Shown: positions 1 to 9,816 of the stretch, piece by piece
How the letters are laid out: each line of letters begins with the position of its first letter
Position numbering within the stretch: the first letter of the stretch is position 1
Source of the DNA: an uncultured Pelagibacteraceae bacterium
Lineage (GTDB): Bacteria > Pseudomonadota > Alphaproteobacteria > Pelagibacterales > Pelagibacteraceae
Assembly (NCBI GenBank): GCA_902551755.1
Contig: CACDEB010000002.1
Location: 235,129-299,128, forward strand
Length of the DNA stretch: 64,000 nucleotides
Direction of reading: 5' to 3'
Translations under genes and position numbers: made by a program
The notes under the pieces: generated by a model
Told to the model about the DNA's origin: nothing
The model's database searches: none
The model's input: the letters and a program-made list of their open reading frames with translations, nothing else

Positions 1-762
1 ATCATCTGAAATATCTACTTTTTTATAACTTTGATTTGAAATCTTCACTTTACCTTCATAAAACATTTTTGAAAGCACCCTTAAATTATTCTTGTTCTTA
101 AAATATATTACAACTATGTAATCCTCTGTATCATATTTTTTTACAATCTGATCAAATTTAAAATTTTCAATTATATCTTTGTTTTCGTTAATAAACTTTA
201 GATCAAGAATATCTTCTTCATGCAATACATAATCTATTTGGGAAAAATTTTTTGTATCATCATTCCATTTTGTATAGAAGGGATTTCTATCAAATAAAAG
301 AGCATTGTCTTCATCATTATCAATAAGAATAAGCAATGTCAGAAATTCTTTTTTTTTATACATTGATGGAAATATATTTTTCTTTTCAAAAAAATTTAAA
401 ATTTTAGGCTTATCAAAATTTACCTCGAAATTTGCTTGATAATTTTTATTTAGGAACTGTTCATTTGTAATAGTGAAAGAATCGATAAGATATTTAATAT
501 CTTTTAATTGTATATTTTGAATTTTATTTTTATCATTAGAGGTTATTAAGCTGTTTAAAAGAATATCAAAGGCTTCATCAAATGCTTTGTTGATAACTTT
601 TTCCTTATTAAAATTAGAATTAAAAGGTTCTTCAATTTCTATGTCTTGAATTTTGAAAATTTTGCCAAAAGTATTAGTGTGAATAAAACAAATAAAAAAT
701 ATTACAAATATAGTAAAAACTATATAAGATGAGAGCTTCAAAAAATTTTTTTTTAAAAACAT
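1..762 (-). CDS. Exported protein, DUF2066-like (3' end outside window)
   Basis: A reverse-strand frame stays open from an ATG at 760-762 to the window edge, giving 254 residues without a stop. The start MFLKKNFLKLSSYIVF is a basic, then strongly hydrophobic segment of about 25 residues, so a signal peptide or N-terminal anchor. The rest is a soluble alpha/beta-like sequence rich in Lys, Asn and Phe with no catalytic motif that I recognise. In other proteobacteria a DUF2066 gene often lies beside purM, and the length, export signal and context fit that family; this assignment is inference. Its ATG is only 8 bases from the purM ATG on the other strand. Function unknown. Confidence 0.6.
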   Translation of the reverse strand, partial: MFLKKNFLKLSSYIVFTIFVIFFICFIHTNTFGKIFKIQDIEIEEPFNSNFNKEKVINKAFDEAFDILLNSLITSNDKNKIQNIQLKDIKYLIDSFTITNEQFLNKNYQANFEVNFDKPKILNFFEKKNIFPSMYKKKEFLTLLILIDNDEDNALLFDRNPFYTKWNDDTKNFSQIDYVLHEEDILDLKFINENKDIIENFKFDQIVKKYDTEDYIVVIYFKNKNNLRVLSKMFYEGKVKISNQSYKKVDISDD

Positions 763-770
763 TTTAAATT

Positions 771-1796
771 ATGAAAAAATATAAATTTACATATCAAAAA
801 AGCGGAGTAAACATAAATGCATCTAATCAATTCATTAAATATATATCTAAATTAACAAAAAAAGGAAATTCTAAAAATAAATTTAAAAATATAGGTAGTT
901 TTGGTTCAATAAACGAAATTCCAAAAAAATTTAATAATCCTTTCTTGGTAAGTAGCACTGATGGTGTTGGAACTAAACTTGAAATAGCAAATATTTTAAA
1001 TAAGTTTAATACAATTGGAATTGATTTGGTTGCAATGTGTGTAAATGATATTCTGGTACTTGGAGCAAAACCACTTTTTTTCTTAGATTACATTTCAATT
1101 GACAAAATAAATTTAAAAAAATTAAAAAGTATTATTAGAGGTATACATGAAGGTTGCAAAATGAGTGACTGTCAATTAGTGGGTGGAGAAACAGCTGAAA
1201 TGCCAGGAACCTACTCGAAAAACAAATTTGATTTGGCTGGATTTTCTGTAGGACTTGTTAACATGAATGATGTGTTAAAGAAGGAAAAGATAAAAGAAAA
1301 TAATTTGATTTTAGCAATACCTTCTAGCGGACTTCATTCAAATGGATATTCATTATTAAGAGAAGTTTTAAAAAAAAAGAAAATCAATATTAAAAAAAAT
1401 AAATTTTTACGGAATGAAATATTAAAACCCACTAAAATTTATGTAAAAGAAATTATGAATTTGCTTGATAGAAAACTAATTAATGGATGTGCAAATATAA
1501 CAGGTGGAGGTATTGGTGACAATATTGAAAGAGTAATACCAAATAATCTTTGTGCAAGAATAGATTTAGATAAAATAAAAACCCATAAGATTTTTAGTTG
1601 GATCAACAAAAATGGTGTTTCTCAAAAGGAAATGCTCAAAACTTTTAATTGTGGTGTAGGTTTTTGTTTGATCATAAAAAAAAATAATTTTCATAAAATT
1701 TTGAAATTTTTTTCCAAGCAATATCGTCCCTACATAATTGGAGAAATAATTAAAAACAAAAGTAAAGTAAAATTTACTAATAATATACGTTGGTAA
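771..1796 (+). CDS. purM: Phosphoribosylformylglycinamidine cyclo-ligase (AIR synthetase)
   Basis: PurM closes formylglycinamidine ribonucleotide to aminoimidazole ribonucleotide with ATP, the fifth step of de novo purine synthesis, in the cytoplasm. The protein has 341 residues, the usual length. The conserved STDGVGTKLEIA segment lies near residues 62-73, GGETAEMPGTY near residue 140, and the C-terminal GGGIGDNIERV glycine-rich motif near residue 245. The N-terminal YQKSGVNINASNQ matches the family's usual YkdAGVDId start, supporting the ATG at 771. purN follows after one base, as in many proteobacteria, so both are probably one transcript. Confidence 0.97.
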   Translation: MKKYKFTYQKSGVNINASNQFIKYISKLTKKGNSKNKFKNIGSFGSINEIPKKFNNPFLVSSTDGVGTKLEIANILNKFNTIGIDLVAMCVNDILVLGAKPLFFLDYISIDKINLKKLKSIIRGIHEGCKMSDCQLVGGETAEMPGTYSKNKFDLAGFSVGLVNMNDVLKKEKIKENNLILAIPSSGLHSNGYSLLREVLKKKKINIKKNKFLRNEILKPTKIYVKEIMNLLDRKLINGCANITGGGIGDNIERVIPNNLCARIDLDKIKTHKIFSWINKNGVSQKEMLKTFNCGVGFCLIIKKNNFHKILKFFSKQYRPYIIGEIIKNKSKVKFTNNIRW

Positions 1797-1797
1797 T

Positions 1798-2367
1798 GTG
1801 ATTAAGGGAAAGGCTAATATTGCAGTGTTTATCTCGGGAAGGGGAACAAATCTTAAAGCTTTAATTTTAAGATCAAAGAAGAAAAAATGTAATTATAAAG
1901 TTTCATATGTAATTAGCGATAAAAAGAATGCTGCTGGACTAAAAATTGCAAAAAAAAATAAGATTTTTACTAAAATTCTTTCTAAATCATTTTTAAAAAC
2001 CGAGCAAAAAAAATTAGCAAAAATTCTCATTAATAAAAATATAAAGTTTATTTGTTTAGCGGGGTTTATGAAAATTTTAAGTCCATATTTTCTTAACTTT
2101 TTTAAAAATAAAATAATTAATATTCATCCATCTTTATTACCTAAATATAAGGGTCTTAACACTCACCATAGAGCATTAATAGCTAAAGATAAATTTTCAG
2201 GATGTACAATACATTATGTAAGTAAAAAATTAGACTCTGGTAAGATCATTGCAAAAAAAAAAGTGAAAATTTTCAAAAAAGATACTTTAAAAAAATTGGA
2301 AAGGAGAGTGCTTAAAGAAGAGAATAAACTTTATCCTCACGTTTTAGAAAAACTAATTAGGTCTTAA
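1798..2367 (+). CDS. purN: Phosphoribosylglycinamide formyltransferase
   Basis: PurN transfers a formyl group from 10-formyl-THF to glycinamide ribonucleotide, the third step of purine synthesis. The 189-residue protein has the phosphate-binding SGRGTNL near residues 13-19 and the catalytic triad by family comparison: Asn108 and His110 in NIHPSLLP, and Asp146 in LDSG. The start is GTG at 1798, one base after the purM stop; an ATG at 1796 is in another frame. The gene ends in an A-rich tract that it shares with the convergent ndk gene (11 base overlap). Confidence 0.96.
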   Translation: MIKGKANIAVFISGRGTNLKALILRSKKKKCNYKVSYVISDKKNAAGLKIAKKNKIFTKILSKSFLKTEQKKLAKILINKNIKFICLAGFMKILSPYFLNFFKNKIINIHPSLLPKYKGLNTHHRALIAKDKFSGCTIHYVSKKLDSGKIIAKKKVKIFKKDTLKKLERRVLKEENKLYPHVLEKLIRS

Positions 2368-2767
2368 AAAAAAAATTAATTTCTTTATTTGCGTTTTCAA
2401 TACTGTCTGAGCCATGAACTGAATTTTTATCGATGGATAATCCGTATTTTTTTCGTATTGTTCCTTCATCTGCTTTGGTAGGATCAGTTGCTCCCATAAC
2501 TTTTCGATTTTCAGAGACTGCATCAACCTTTTCAAGTATCATTGCAACAATAGGTCCAGACGAAAGATAGTCGCAAAGATCATTATAAAAAGGTTTTGTT
2601 TGATGCACTTTGTAAAAAATTTCAGCATCTCTTTTTTCTAATTTTACTTTTTTTTGTTTAGTGATTTTAAAACCAGATTTAATAAAAAATTGTTTTATTT
2701 CCTCCTCTAAATTTCTCTCCACTGCATCAGGTTTAATTAATGATAGAGTTTGTTCGACTTTACTCAT
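2357..2767 (-). CDS. ndk: Nucleoside diphosphate kinase
   Basis: Ndk moves the gamma-phosphate of ATP to nucleoside diphosphates through a phosphohistidine. The 136-residue protein has the family start EQTLSLIKPDAV (residues 5-16) and the active-site segment NSVHGSDS with the catalytic His118; length and numbering are canonical. It overlaps the 3' end of pepA by 8 bases on the same strand, so translation may be coupled, and it converges on purN with an 11 base overlap. Confidence 0.97.
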   Translation of the reverse strand: MSKVEQTLSLIKPDAVERNLEEEIKQFFIKSGFKITKQKKVKLEKRDAEIFYKVHQTKPFYNDLCDYLSSGPIVAMILEKVDAVSENRKVMGATDPTKADEGTIRKKYGLSIDKNSVHGSDSIENANKEINFFFKT

Positions 2768-4232
2768 AGTTATCCTCTACAAACTTATTTAACAATCTAA
2801 CTCCATAACCTGTTGCTCCACTTGAATTAAGAGCTCCAGCATATTTTGAAAAGGCCATCCCCGCAATATCTAAGTGAGCCCAAGGTGTTTTATTTAAAAT
2901 AAATCTCTGTAAAAACTGGGCTGCTGTAGTCGAACCTGCTCCACCAACATAATTAATATTCTGCATGTCTGCATTTTTAGAATTCATAAGTTTATCGTAA
3001 TTAGAATGTAATGGAAGTCTCCAAGCTTTTTCCCCAACCTTTTCACCAGCTTCATGAATTTGTTTTGATAAATTATCGTTATTTGAAAATAATCCAGCGT
3101 ACTCAGATCCCAACGCAACCACTATTGCACCAGTAAGTGTTGCTAAATCAATAATCAAATTAGGTTTAAATTTTTTTTCTGTAAAAGTTATAGCATCTGC
3201 TAAAACTAATCTTCCCTCTGCATCAGTATTTAATACCTCAATTGTTTTTCCACTATACGATTTTACAATATCTCCTGGTCTTTGAGCATTCCCTCCTGGC
3301 ATATTTTCTACTAATCCAACAACGCCAACTGCATTAACTTTTGATTTTCTAAGAGCTAAATTTTTCATAAGACCAACGACTACAGCTGAACCAGCCATGT
3401 CATAAGTCATATCTTCCATAAACCTTGCGGGCTTTAAAGATATTCCTCCAGTGTCAAAGCAAACTCCTTTACCAACAAAAGCCAATGGTTTTGAATTTGA
3501 TTTTTTTCCTCTCCATTCAAGAGTTACTAAATAGGAGCCCCTAATACTTCCTTGGCCAACTCCAACTAATGCGTTGCAACCCATTTTTTTTAATTGTTTT
3601 TCATCATAAACAGAAACTTTAAGGCCAATTTTTTTTAATTGGGTAAGCCTTTTAGCGTATTCATCTGGATGCAATATATTTCCAGGCTCTGACACTAAAT
3701 CTTTTGTATAGTTTACTCCTAGTTCAATTGCTTTAAATTTATCGTAAATTTTTTTATCAAATTTTTTCAACGAAGCGATATATACTTTTAGGGTATTTGA
3801 CTCCTTTTTTGATTTATATCTATCAAAAGAATATGACTTTAATCTCATTCCATGTAAAAATTCGTATATAGAGTCTTGTTTTAAATTCTGAGGAATTGTA
3901 TCAGAAATAATATGTATTACTTCTGTACCTTCGCTTTTCAAAAAATCAGTGAGCATAGCCCCACTTTTTTCTGTTTCATTTGGTTTCTGGTTTTTTTTTA
4001 AAGAAATTAAAATTATTTTTTGATTTGGATTTAAATCAAAAGACAACAAACCTTTTTTTTTATTTTTATTTTTATTTTTATTTTTTAAAAGAATAGTTAG
4101 ATTTTTGTAGTCTGAAGAATTAAGGTATTTTTTCAAATGAGATATTTCTGACTTTTCGTCAGTAAAAAAGGCAATACATCCAGAAAACTTTGAGATATTT
4201 GTAAATTTTAAAAAAGTGTCTTTTATAAACAT
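2760..4232 (-). CDS. pepA: Leucyl aminopeptidase (M17 family)
   Basis: This cytosolic dinuclear-metal aminopeptidase removes N-terminal residues from peptides. The 490-residue protein has the M17 catalytic domain with VGKGVCFDTGGISLKP (metal-binding Lys and Asp) near residues 253-268 and the signature NTDAEGRLVLAD near residues 336-347. The N-terminal domain is divergent and contains a lysine/asparagine alternation from a hexanucleotide repeat (4053-4087). PepA is also a DNA-binding recombination accessory protein in E. coli; whether that holds here cannot be told. The divergent lptF starts 56 bases away, as in many alphaproteobacteria. Confidence 0.96.
   Translation of the reverse strand: MFIKDTFLKFTNISKFSGCIAFFTDEKSEISHLKKYLNSSDYKNLTILLKNKNKNKNKKKGLLSFDLNPNQKIILISLKKNQKPNETEKSGAMLTDFLKSEGTEVIHIISDTIPQNLKQDSIYEFLHGMRLKSYSFDRYKSKKESNTLKVYIASLKKFDKKIYDKFKAIELGVNYTKDLVSEPGNILHPDEYAKRLTQLKKIGLKVSVYDEKQLKKMGCNALVGVGQGSIRGSYLVTLEWRGKKSNSKPLAFVGKGVCFDTGGISLKPARFMEDMTYDMAGSAVVVGLMKNLALRKSKVNAVGVVGLVENMPGGNAQRPGDIVKSYSGKTIEVLNTDAEGRLVLADAITFTEKKFKPNLIIDLATLTGAIVVALGSEYAGLFSNNDNLSKQIHEAGEKVGEKAWRLPLHSNYDKLMNSKNADMQNINYVGGAGSTTAAQFLQRFILNKTPWAHLDIAGMAFSKYAGALNSSGATGYGVRLLNKFVEDNYE
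4053..4087. repeat. In-frame hexanucleotide microsatellite inside pepA
   Basis: On the plus strand about four copies of ATTTTT follow a run of nine T. On the coding (minus) strand this gives alternating Lys-Asn. Because the unit is 6 bases, a change in copy number would keep the pepA frame. It lies in the variable N-terminal domain, away from the metal site. Confidence 0.75.
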
Positions 4233-4288
4233 AATTTTTTATTCATTTTTCCACTAAAACGTGTATATGTTTATTTTAAAGAATTTCA

Positions 4289-5431
4289 ATGAAAAAAATT
4301 ATTTTTAAAAACTTTTTATATGAAACAACAATATTTTTTTTACTTTCTTGTAGTTCTGTCGCACTTATAGTTTGGGTTATCCAAGCTGTAAACTACTTGG
4401 GTTTCGTGACTGAGGATGGTCATGGTTTTAAAATTTATTTTCTGTACACATTGTTAAGTTTACCAAAAATTATTAATGAAATTCTACCGTTTATGTTTTT
4501 CTTTGCTGTTTTTTTTACACTAGTAAAATATGAAGATCAAAACCAAACGCTTATATTTTGGTCTAATGGAATAAAAAAAAATGAGTTTTTAAATGTAATA
4601 ATTAAATATTCTCTAATTTTTTTGATTTTACAATTAATTATGAATGTTTTTTTAGTTCCATTTACTCAAGATAAGGCAAGATCTTTTATAAGACAGTCAA
4701 ATGTTGATTTTTTTCCATCTCTTGTAAAACCTAAAAAATTTATGGACACAGTAAAAAAACTAACAATTTACGTCGATAAAAAAAATGATCTAGATCAATT
4801 TGAAAATATAGTTATCAAAGATACATACAACAGCAACGACTCAAGAATTATATATGCAAAAACAGGTTTCTTCTCTCAAATCAATGAACAAAATTTCTTA
4901 ATATTAAATCAAGGAAAAATTTTGAATATTAATAAAGGTAAAACAACTGTAATAAATTTTAATAGAACCCAACTAAATTTATCTGAATACGACTCAAAAA
5001 CTACAAAATATCCTAAATTGCAAGAGGTAAACGCTGTCATTTTGATGAAGTGTCTATTTCAAAAGGAGGACCAGAGAAGTTTAATAATGTTAGGTGACAA
5101 TAATGAATTTAGATTTCAATGCTCACGTGAACAAAAGATATTAGATAACGTATCACAAGAATTTTTCAGCAGAATATTTAAGCCTTTATATATTCCCCTA
5201 CTAGCAATTATCTCTGCTTTACTTTTAATAAAATCGAAAAATTCTACTGGTTATTCAAAATATAAAATAATTATTTTCCTTACTGGTGTAATCTTAATTT
5301 CTTTCTCAGAAATTCTAACAAAATTTTTTTCCTATGACTTTAACAAAAGCTTTTTATTAATGATCATGCCAATTTTATTTTCAATTATATTTTACTTTTT
5401 ATTTTACAAACAATCTTATACTTCGAAATGA
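4289..5431 (+). CDS. lptF: LPS export ABC transporter permease LptF
   Basis: LptF is one of the two inner-membrane permeases of the LptB2FG complex that extracts lipopolysaccharide and feeds it to LptC-LptA-LptD. The 380-residue protein has the YjgP/YjgQ layout: three hydrophobic segments in the first ~125 residues, a periplasmic beta-jellyroll region, and three more at about residues 300-375. The pair with lptG overlaps by 4 bases and lptD follows, so the membrane and outer-membrane parts of the machine are co-transcribed. F versus G is assigned from order. Confidence 0.92.
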   Translation: MKKIIFKNFLYETTIFFLLSCSSVALIVWVIQAVNYLGFVTEDGHGFKIYFLYTLLSLPKIINEILPFMFFFAVFFTLVKYEDQNQTLIFWSNGIKKNEFLNVIIKYSLIFLILQLIMNVFLVPFTQDKARSFIRQSNVDFFPSLVKPKKFMDTVKKLTIYVDKKNDLDQFENIVIKDTYNSNDSRIIYAKTGFFSQINEQNFLILNQGKILNINKGKTTVINFNRTQLNLSEYDSKTTKYPKLQEVNAVILMKCLFQKEDQRSLIMLGDNNEFRFQCSREQKILDNVSQEFFSRIFKPLYIPLLAIISALLLIKSKNSTGYSKYKIIIFLTGVILISFSEILTKFFSYDFNKSFLLMIMPILFSIIFYFLFYKQSYTSK

Positions 5432-6510
5432 TATTTAAAGTTTATCAAAATTATATAAGTAAGCAATTCTTATCAATGTTTATTAAGATAGTTTTTATTT
5501 TTTTTTCGTTGGCCTTCATACTAAATATTTTTGAAGAAATTAATTTTTTTAAAGATCTAAATGTTTCAATTGGAGTGCCAATATTCTTAACTTTTCTGAA
5601 TATTCCTTCAATTTTATTTGAAATATTTCCATTTATATTTTTAATTACTACACAATTTTTTTTTATAAAACTAATTGAACAAAACGAAAATATTTCATTT
5701 AAAAATTTTGGCTTGAGTAATTCAAAAATTATTAAATTGTTAGCTATCTTAAGTTTTCTAATAGGTGTAATAATTGTAACGATATTTTACAATTTATCTT
5801 CTAATCTCAAACATTCTTATTTAAATATCAAAAATTCGTATGCTAAAGATAATAAATATTTAGCTGTTATTACTGAAAACGGAATTTGGATTAAAGATGC
5901 CAAAGATGGAGTAACAAGTATTATAAATGCAGAAGATTTGAAAGGTAATATCTTAAACAATGTAGATATAGTTCAATTTGATCAAGATTTTAATTTTATT
6001 CGAAATATATATACTGAAAAAATAAATATAGAGAACAAAATTTGGAGATCAAATAGCGCTTTATTAAATAATGAGCAAGAATCAAATCAAAGAGTAAATG
6101 ACTTTCAATTGAGTACAAATTTAAATTTTCAAGATATAAATTCATTGTTTTCCAATTTGACGTCCCTTTCTCTTTTTGAACTAAACGACTTAAAAAATAA
6201 ATATAATTCTATGGACTACTCTTCTGTGGAGGTAGACTCTGCGATACAAAAAATTTTTTCATTTCCGTTTTATTTAATGTTGATGACTATTCTTTCTTCA
6301 ACAATAATGATGAATATAAAGCAGAATAAAACAAAGATATTCCACCTGATATTTGGGATTCTCATTTCTGTCATAATTTATTATTTAAGTTTCTTTTTTG
6401 AGGAACTTGGTAAAAATGAGCAAGTTCCTATAGTAGTATCTATTTGGGTGCCGCTTTTGATGATTAGTATAGTATCGATGATTAATTTGGTAAGGATAAA
6501 TGATAAATAA
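5428..6510 (+). CDS. lptG: LPS export ABC transporter permease LptG
   Basis: LptG is the partner permease of LptF. The 360-residue protein has the same plan: three membrane segments at about residues 15-120, a periplasmic domain with ITENGIWIKD (typical of LptG) near residues 148-157, and three membrane segments after residue 270. It overlaps lptF by 4 bases and lptD by 11. The ATPase lptB and lptA/lptC are not in this window. Confidence 0.92.
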   Translation: MIFKVYQNYISKQFLSMFIKIVFIFFSLAFILNIFEEINFFKDLNVSIGVPIFLTFLNIPSILFEIFPFIFLITTQFFFIKLIEQNENISFKNFGLSNSKIIKLLAILSFLIGVIIVTIFYNLSSNLKHSYLNIKNSYAKDNKYLAVITENGIWIKDAKDGVTSIINAEDLKGNILNNVDIVQFDQDFNFIRNIYTEKINIENKIWRSNSALLNNEQESNQRVNDFQLSTNLNFQDINSLFSNLTSLSLFELNDLKNKYNSMDYSSVEVDSAIQKIFSFPFYLMLMTILSSTIMMNIKQNKTKIFHLIFGILISVIIYYLSFFFEELGKNEQVPIVVSIWVPLLMISIVSMINLVRINDK

Positions 6511-8884
6511 CCTAATTTCTAAACTAATTTTTTTTTTAATATTTTGTATTAATATTACATACTCTAACTCTGAGGAATTAGAGTTTGAGGCAACATCAAT
6601 AGAGATTATAGATAAAGATAAAATAATTATTGCAAATGATGGTGTTAAAATTTTATCTGGTGATGAAATAGTTATTAACGCAGATCAAATGAGATATAAC
6701 AAAGAAGAGAAATTTCTTGAAGCTAGCGGAAATATTTTAATTACAAATCAAATAGAAAATATTGAAATCATAAGCGATAAAATTACCTACGATAAAAATG
6801 AAGAGAAAATTATTTCTTCAGGAAATGTTGAGATAAAAATTGAAAATAATTATAGGCTTAAAACAAAAAAAATAATTTATCTTAGAAATTCTGAGGAAAT
6901 TTTGATAAATGATAGCTCTAAAATAAAAGATAACTTAGGAAATGAGATTGAATTTGATCAATTAAATTATAATGCAATTGATAAATTGATTAAAGGTAAA
7001 AACGTAAAATTATTAGATATTGAAAAAAATTTTTACAATTTCGATAACGCAATCGTAGATTTCTCAAAAAATCAAATAATAGCTGACAATGTAAATATCA
7101 ATTTCAATAAAAATATTTTTGGAAATCAGCTAAATGACCCGAGATTAAAAGGAAATTATTTTTTTAGTGATGGAAAAAATTCAATTATCAAAAAAGGAGT
7201 TTTTACTTCTTGTAAAAAAAATGACGATTGTCCTCCATGGCAAATAAAGGCAAAAGAAATCAAACACGATAAGGAAAAGAAAATTATTAATTACAAGGAT
7301 GCATGGCTTGAAATATATGATCAGCCAATATTATATTTTCCTAAATTTTTTCATCCTGATCCAACTGTTAAAAGACAATCGGGTTTTTTGATGCCTCAAG
7401 TTATAGACTCGTCAAGTTTAGGATTATCTTTTAAATTACCTTATTATAAAGTTATAAGCGAAAATAAAGATTTGACATTTTCTCCAAGAATTTTTTCAGA
7501 AAATGAAGGATTGTTTCAAAATGAATATAGACAAGTTAACAAAAATTCAAAACATTTAGCAGACTTCAGTTTAAAAAATAAAGACTCAACATCTAAAACC
7601 CACTTTTTTTCAAATTCTATAGCTAAGCTTAATATGGATATGTTTGATATAAGCGAAATTGAAATGAATCTTGAAGCAACATCTGATGATAATTATTTGA
7701 AAACACATAATATTAAATCTGCAATTAATAACAATCAATCTTTATTGAATTCATTTTTAATTTTTAGGGGGAGTAGTAGAGATATGAACCTAATTACAAA
7801 AATTGAGGCTTATGAAGATTTAACAAATGATAAGTCGAGTGATAAGTATGAATATATTTTTCCTAGCTTCGAATTTTCAAAGAGAATTGAATCAAATTAC
7901 AATGGTGATTATGAAATTGTTTCAAAAGGCAACTATAAAAATTATAATACCAATATCTTTGAAAAAGTTTTAATCAATGATTTAAAATTTTCATCAAATC
8001 CTGAAATTTCACCATCAGGTTTTGTTAATAAATTTAGTTTACTTTTAAAAAACGTAACCTCTGAAGGTGAAAATTCATCAAATTATAAAAATAAATTTAG
8101 TTCGGAAAATTATGGATCTATTTTCTACGATATTTCTTATCCATTAAAAAATGAAGGAAAGTTTTTTGATAATTTTTTTACCGCTAAAGGATCGTTAATG
8201 TATAGCCCAAACGCAAATAAAGATTTAAAAAATCTAGATAGAAAAATTGATATTAATAATATTTTTACTCAAAATAGATTAAGTTTAGATGATGCTGTAG
8301 AGGGCGGTCAATCTTTAACTGTTGGAGGAGAATATAGTCTAAAAAGAAAAGAAAATGGAAATGATATTATCAAAGCAGGTATTGCAACTGTTTTGAGAGA
8401 TGACGAGGAGATTAATCTTCCAACTAAATCTACATTAAATAATAAAGGATCCGACTTTATTGGTTCTCTGATACTTGAGCCCAATAAAAATTTTAAATTC
8501 AATTATAATTTTTCATTAGATAATGACTTTGAATCCTCAAATTACAATTTGTTAAAAACTGATGTTTCGGTGAATAAGTTTGTAACATCTTTTGAATTTT
8601 TACAAGAGGATGATGAAATTGGAAGTGAAAGTTTTCTCTCAAATGAAACATCTTATAAATTTAACAACGCAAACTCGCTTAAATATAGAACTAGAAGAAA
8701 TAAAAAAACTGATTTTACTGAGTTTTATAATTTAATATATGAGTATAAAAACGACTGTTTAACTGCTTCAATACAATATAATAAAGATTATTATTCAGAC
8801 AATGAACTAAAACCAACTGAAGAATTGTTTTTCTCAATTTCCATAGTGCCTTTAGCAACTTTAAACACTCCTAGTGCCAGATAA
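6500..8884 (+). CDS. lptD: LPS assembly outer-membrane protein LptD
   Basis: LptD (OstA/Imp) is the outer-membrane barrel that inserts LPS in the outer leaflet with LptE. The 794-residue protein has a signal peptide (MINNLISKLIFFLIFCINITYS), an OstA-type periplasmic jellyroll with repeated hydrophobic/charged strands at about residues 25-190, and a long C-terminal region rich in Asn/Ser/Tyr that fits the barrel. Two nearby cysteine-bearing stretches (FTSCKKNDDCPPW) resemble the N-terminal cysteines of the family. surA follows after 2 bases, a common arrangement because SurA chaperones LptD. Confidence 0.93.
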   Translation: MINNLISKLIFFLIFCINITYSNSEELEFEATSIEIIDKDKIIIANDGVKILSGDEIVINADQMRYNKEEKFLEASGNILITNQIENIEIISDKITYDKNEEKIISSGNVEIKIENNYRLKTKKIIYLRNSEEILINDSSKIKDNLGNEIEFDQLNYNAIDKLIKGKNVKLLDIEKNFYNFDNAIVDFSKNQIIADNVNINFNKNIFGNQLNDPRLKGNYFFSDGKNSIIKKGVFTSCKKNDDCPPWQIKAKEIKHDKEKKIINYKDAWLEIYDQPILYFPKFFHPDPTVKRQSGFLMPQVIDSSSLGLSFKLPYYKVISENKDLTFSPRIFSENEGLFQNEYRQVNKNSKHLADFSLKNKDSTSKTHFFSNSIAKLNMDMFDISEIEMNLEATSDDNYLKTHNIKSAINNNQSLLNSFLIFRGSSRDMNLITKIEAYEDLTNDKSSDKYEYIFPSFEFSKRIESNYNGDYEIVSKGNYKNYNTNIFEKVLINDLKFSSNPEISPSGFVNKFSLLLKNVTSEGENSSNYKNKFSSENYGSIFYDISYPLKNEGKFFDNFFTAKGSLMYSPNANKDLKNLDRKIDINNIFTQNRLSLDDAVEGGQSLTVGGEYSLKRKENGNDIIKAGIATVLRDDEEINLPTKSTLNNKGSDFIGSLILEPNKNFKFNYNFSLDNDFESSNYNLLKTDVSVNKFVTSFEFLQEDDEIGSESFLSNETSYKFNNANSLKYRTRRNKKTDFTEFYNLIYEYKNDCLTASIQYNKDYYSDNELKPTEELFFSISIVPLATLNTPSAR

Positions 8885-8886
8885 AA

Positions 8887-9816
8887 ATGAAAAAATTTTT
8901 TTTTAAGATTTGTATCATTTTAATTTTAAACATAATTCCTTTAAAAATTGTTTATAGTGAAGTTTTTATAGTTGCTAAAGTAAACTCGGAAATAATAACC
9001 AACATAGATGTTGATTTTGAAAAAAAATATTTAGTCTCATTAAACCCAAACTTAAAAAAATTAGATCAAAGTCGTATTATCGAGTACGCTAAAAATTCCT
9101 TGATCAATGAAAAAGTTAAAAAAATTGAAATAGAAAAAAAATACAAAATTGTTACCAACGAAACATTATTATCAAAAATTATTGGAGATATATATACTAG
9201 TATCGGTATTTCTAGTTTAGCAGAGTTTGAAACCTATTTATCACAAAACGATATAGATATTGAAAGAGTTAAAGAAAAAATATCAATTGAAATTTCATGG
9301 AACGACTTAGTTGTTAAAACTTTTAAAAATGAAATAGATATTGATCAGGATCTCTTAAGTAAGGAGGTTGAAAATTTTGATAAAGAAATGATTGATAATC
9401 TTCTGCTTTCAGAAATAATTTTTACAGTGAAAAGTAAAAATGATCTTGAGTCTAAATATAACGAAATTAAAGAGAGTATAAATGAAATTGGATTCGATGA
9501 AACAGCAAGGATTTATAGCTTGTCTGATAGTAAAAAAAGTGGGGGAAATCTAGGTTGGATTTATAAAAATCAACTTTCAAAAGAAATTAGGGACGAGCTT
9601 AATGAGTTAAGTGTTGGAAATTTTACTAAACCTATAATTACTAGTGGTGGTTTTTTAATACTCAAATTAGATGATATTAAAACTGAAAGTATTGAATTTG
9701 ATAAAGAAGTTCAATTACAAAAAATGATTGAATTTGAAAGGCAAAGACAATTTACAAGATTTTCCACCTTATATTACAAAAGAATTTACAATGACGCTGA
9801 GATAAATGAAAAGTAA
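8887..9816 (+). CDS. surA: Periplasmic chaperone / peptidyl-prolyl isomerase SurA-like
   Basis: SurA escorts outer-membrane proteins through the periplasm. The 309-residue protein has a signal peptide (about residues 1-24), the SurA N-terminal domain starting FIVAKVNSEIITNIDV, and one parvulin (PpiC) domain at about residues 170-265 with SGGNLGWI and FTKPIITSGGFLILKL. E. coli SurA has two parvulin domains and 428 residues; the single-domain form is common in alphaproteobacteria. It overlaps pdxA by 11 bases. Confidence 0.9.
   Translation: MKKFFFKICIILILNIIPLKIVYSEVFIVAKVNSEIITNIDVDFEKKYLVSLNPNLKKLDQSRIIEYAKNSLINEKVKKIEIEKKYKIVTNETLLSKIIGDIYTSIGISSLAEFETYLSQNDIDIERVKEKISIEISWNDLVVKTFKNEIDIDQDLLSKEVENFDKEMIDNLLLSEIIFTVKSKNDLESKYNEIKESINEIGFDETARIYSLSDSKKSGGNLGWIYKNQLSKEIRDELNELSVGNFTKPIITSGGFLILKLDDIKTESIEFDKEVQLQKMIEFERQRQFTRFSTLYYKRIYNDAEINEK

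Noticed and set aside
4053..4087. CRISPR-like or transposon repeat
   Set aside because: Simple hexamer repeat in a coding region, no spacers or inverted ends.
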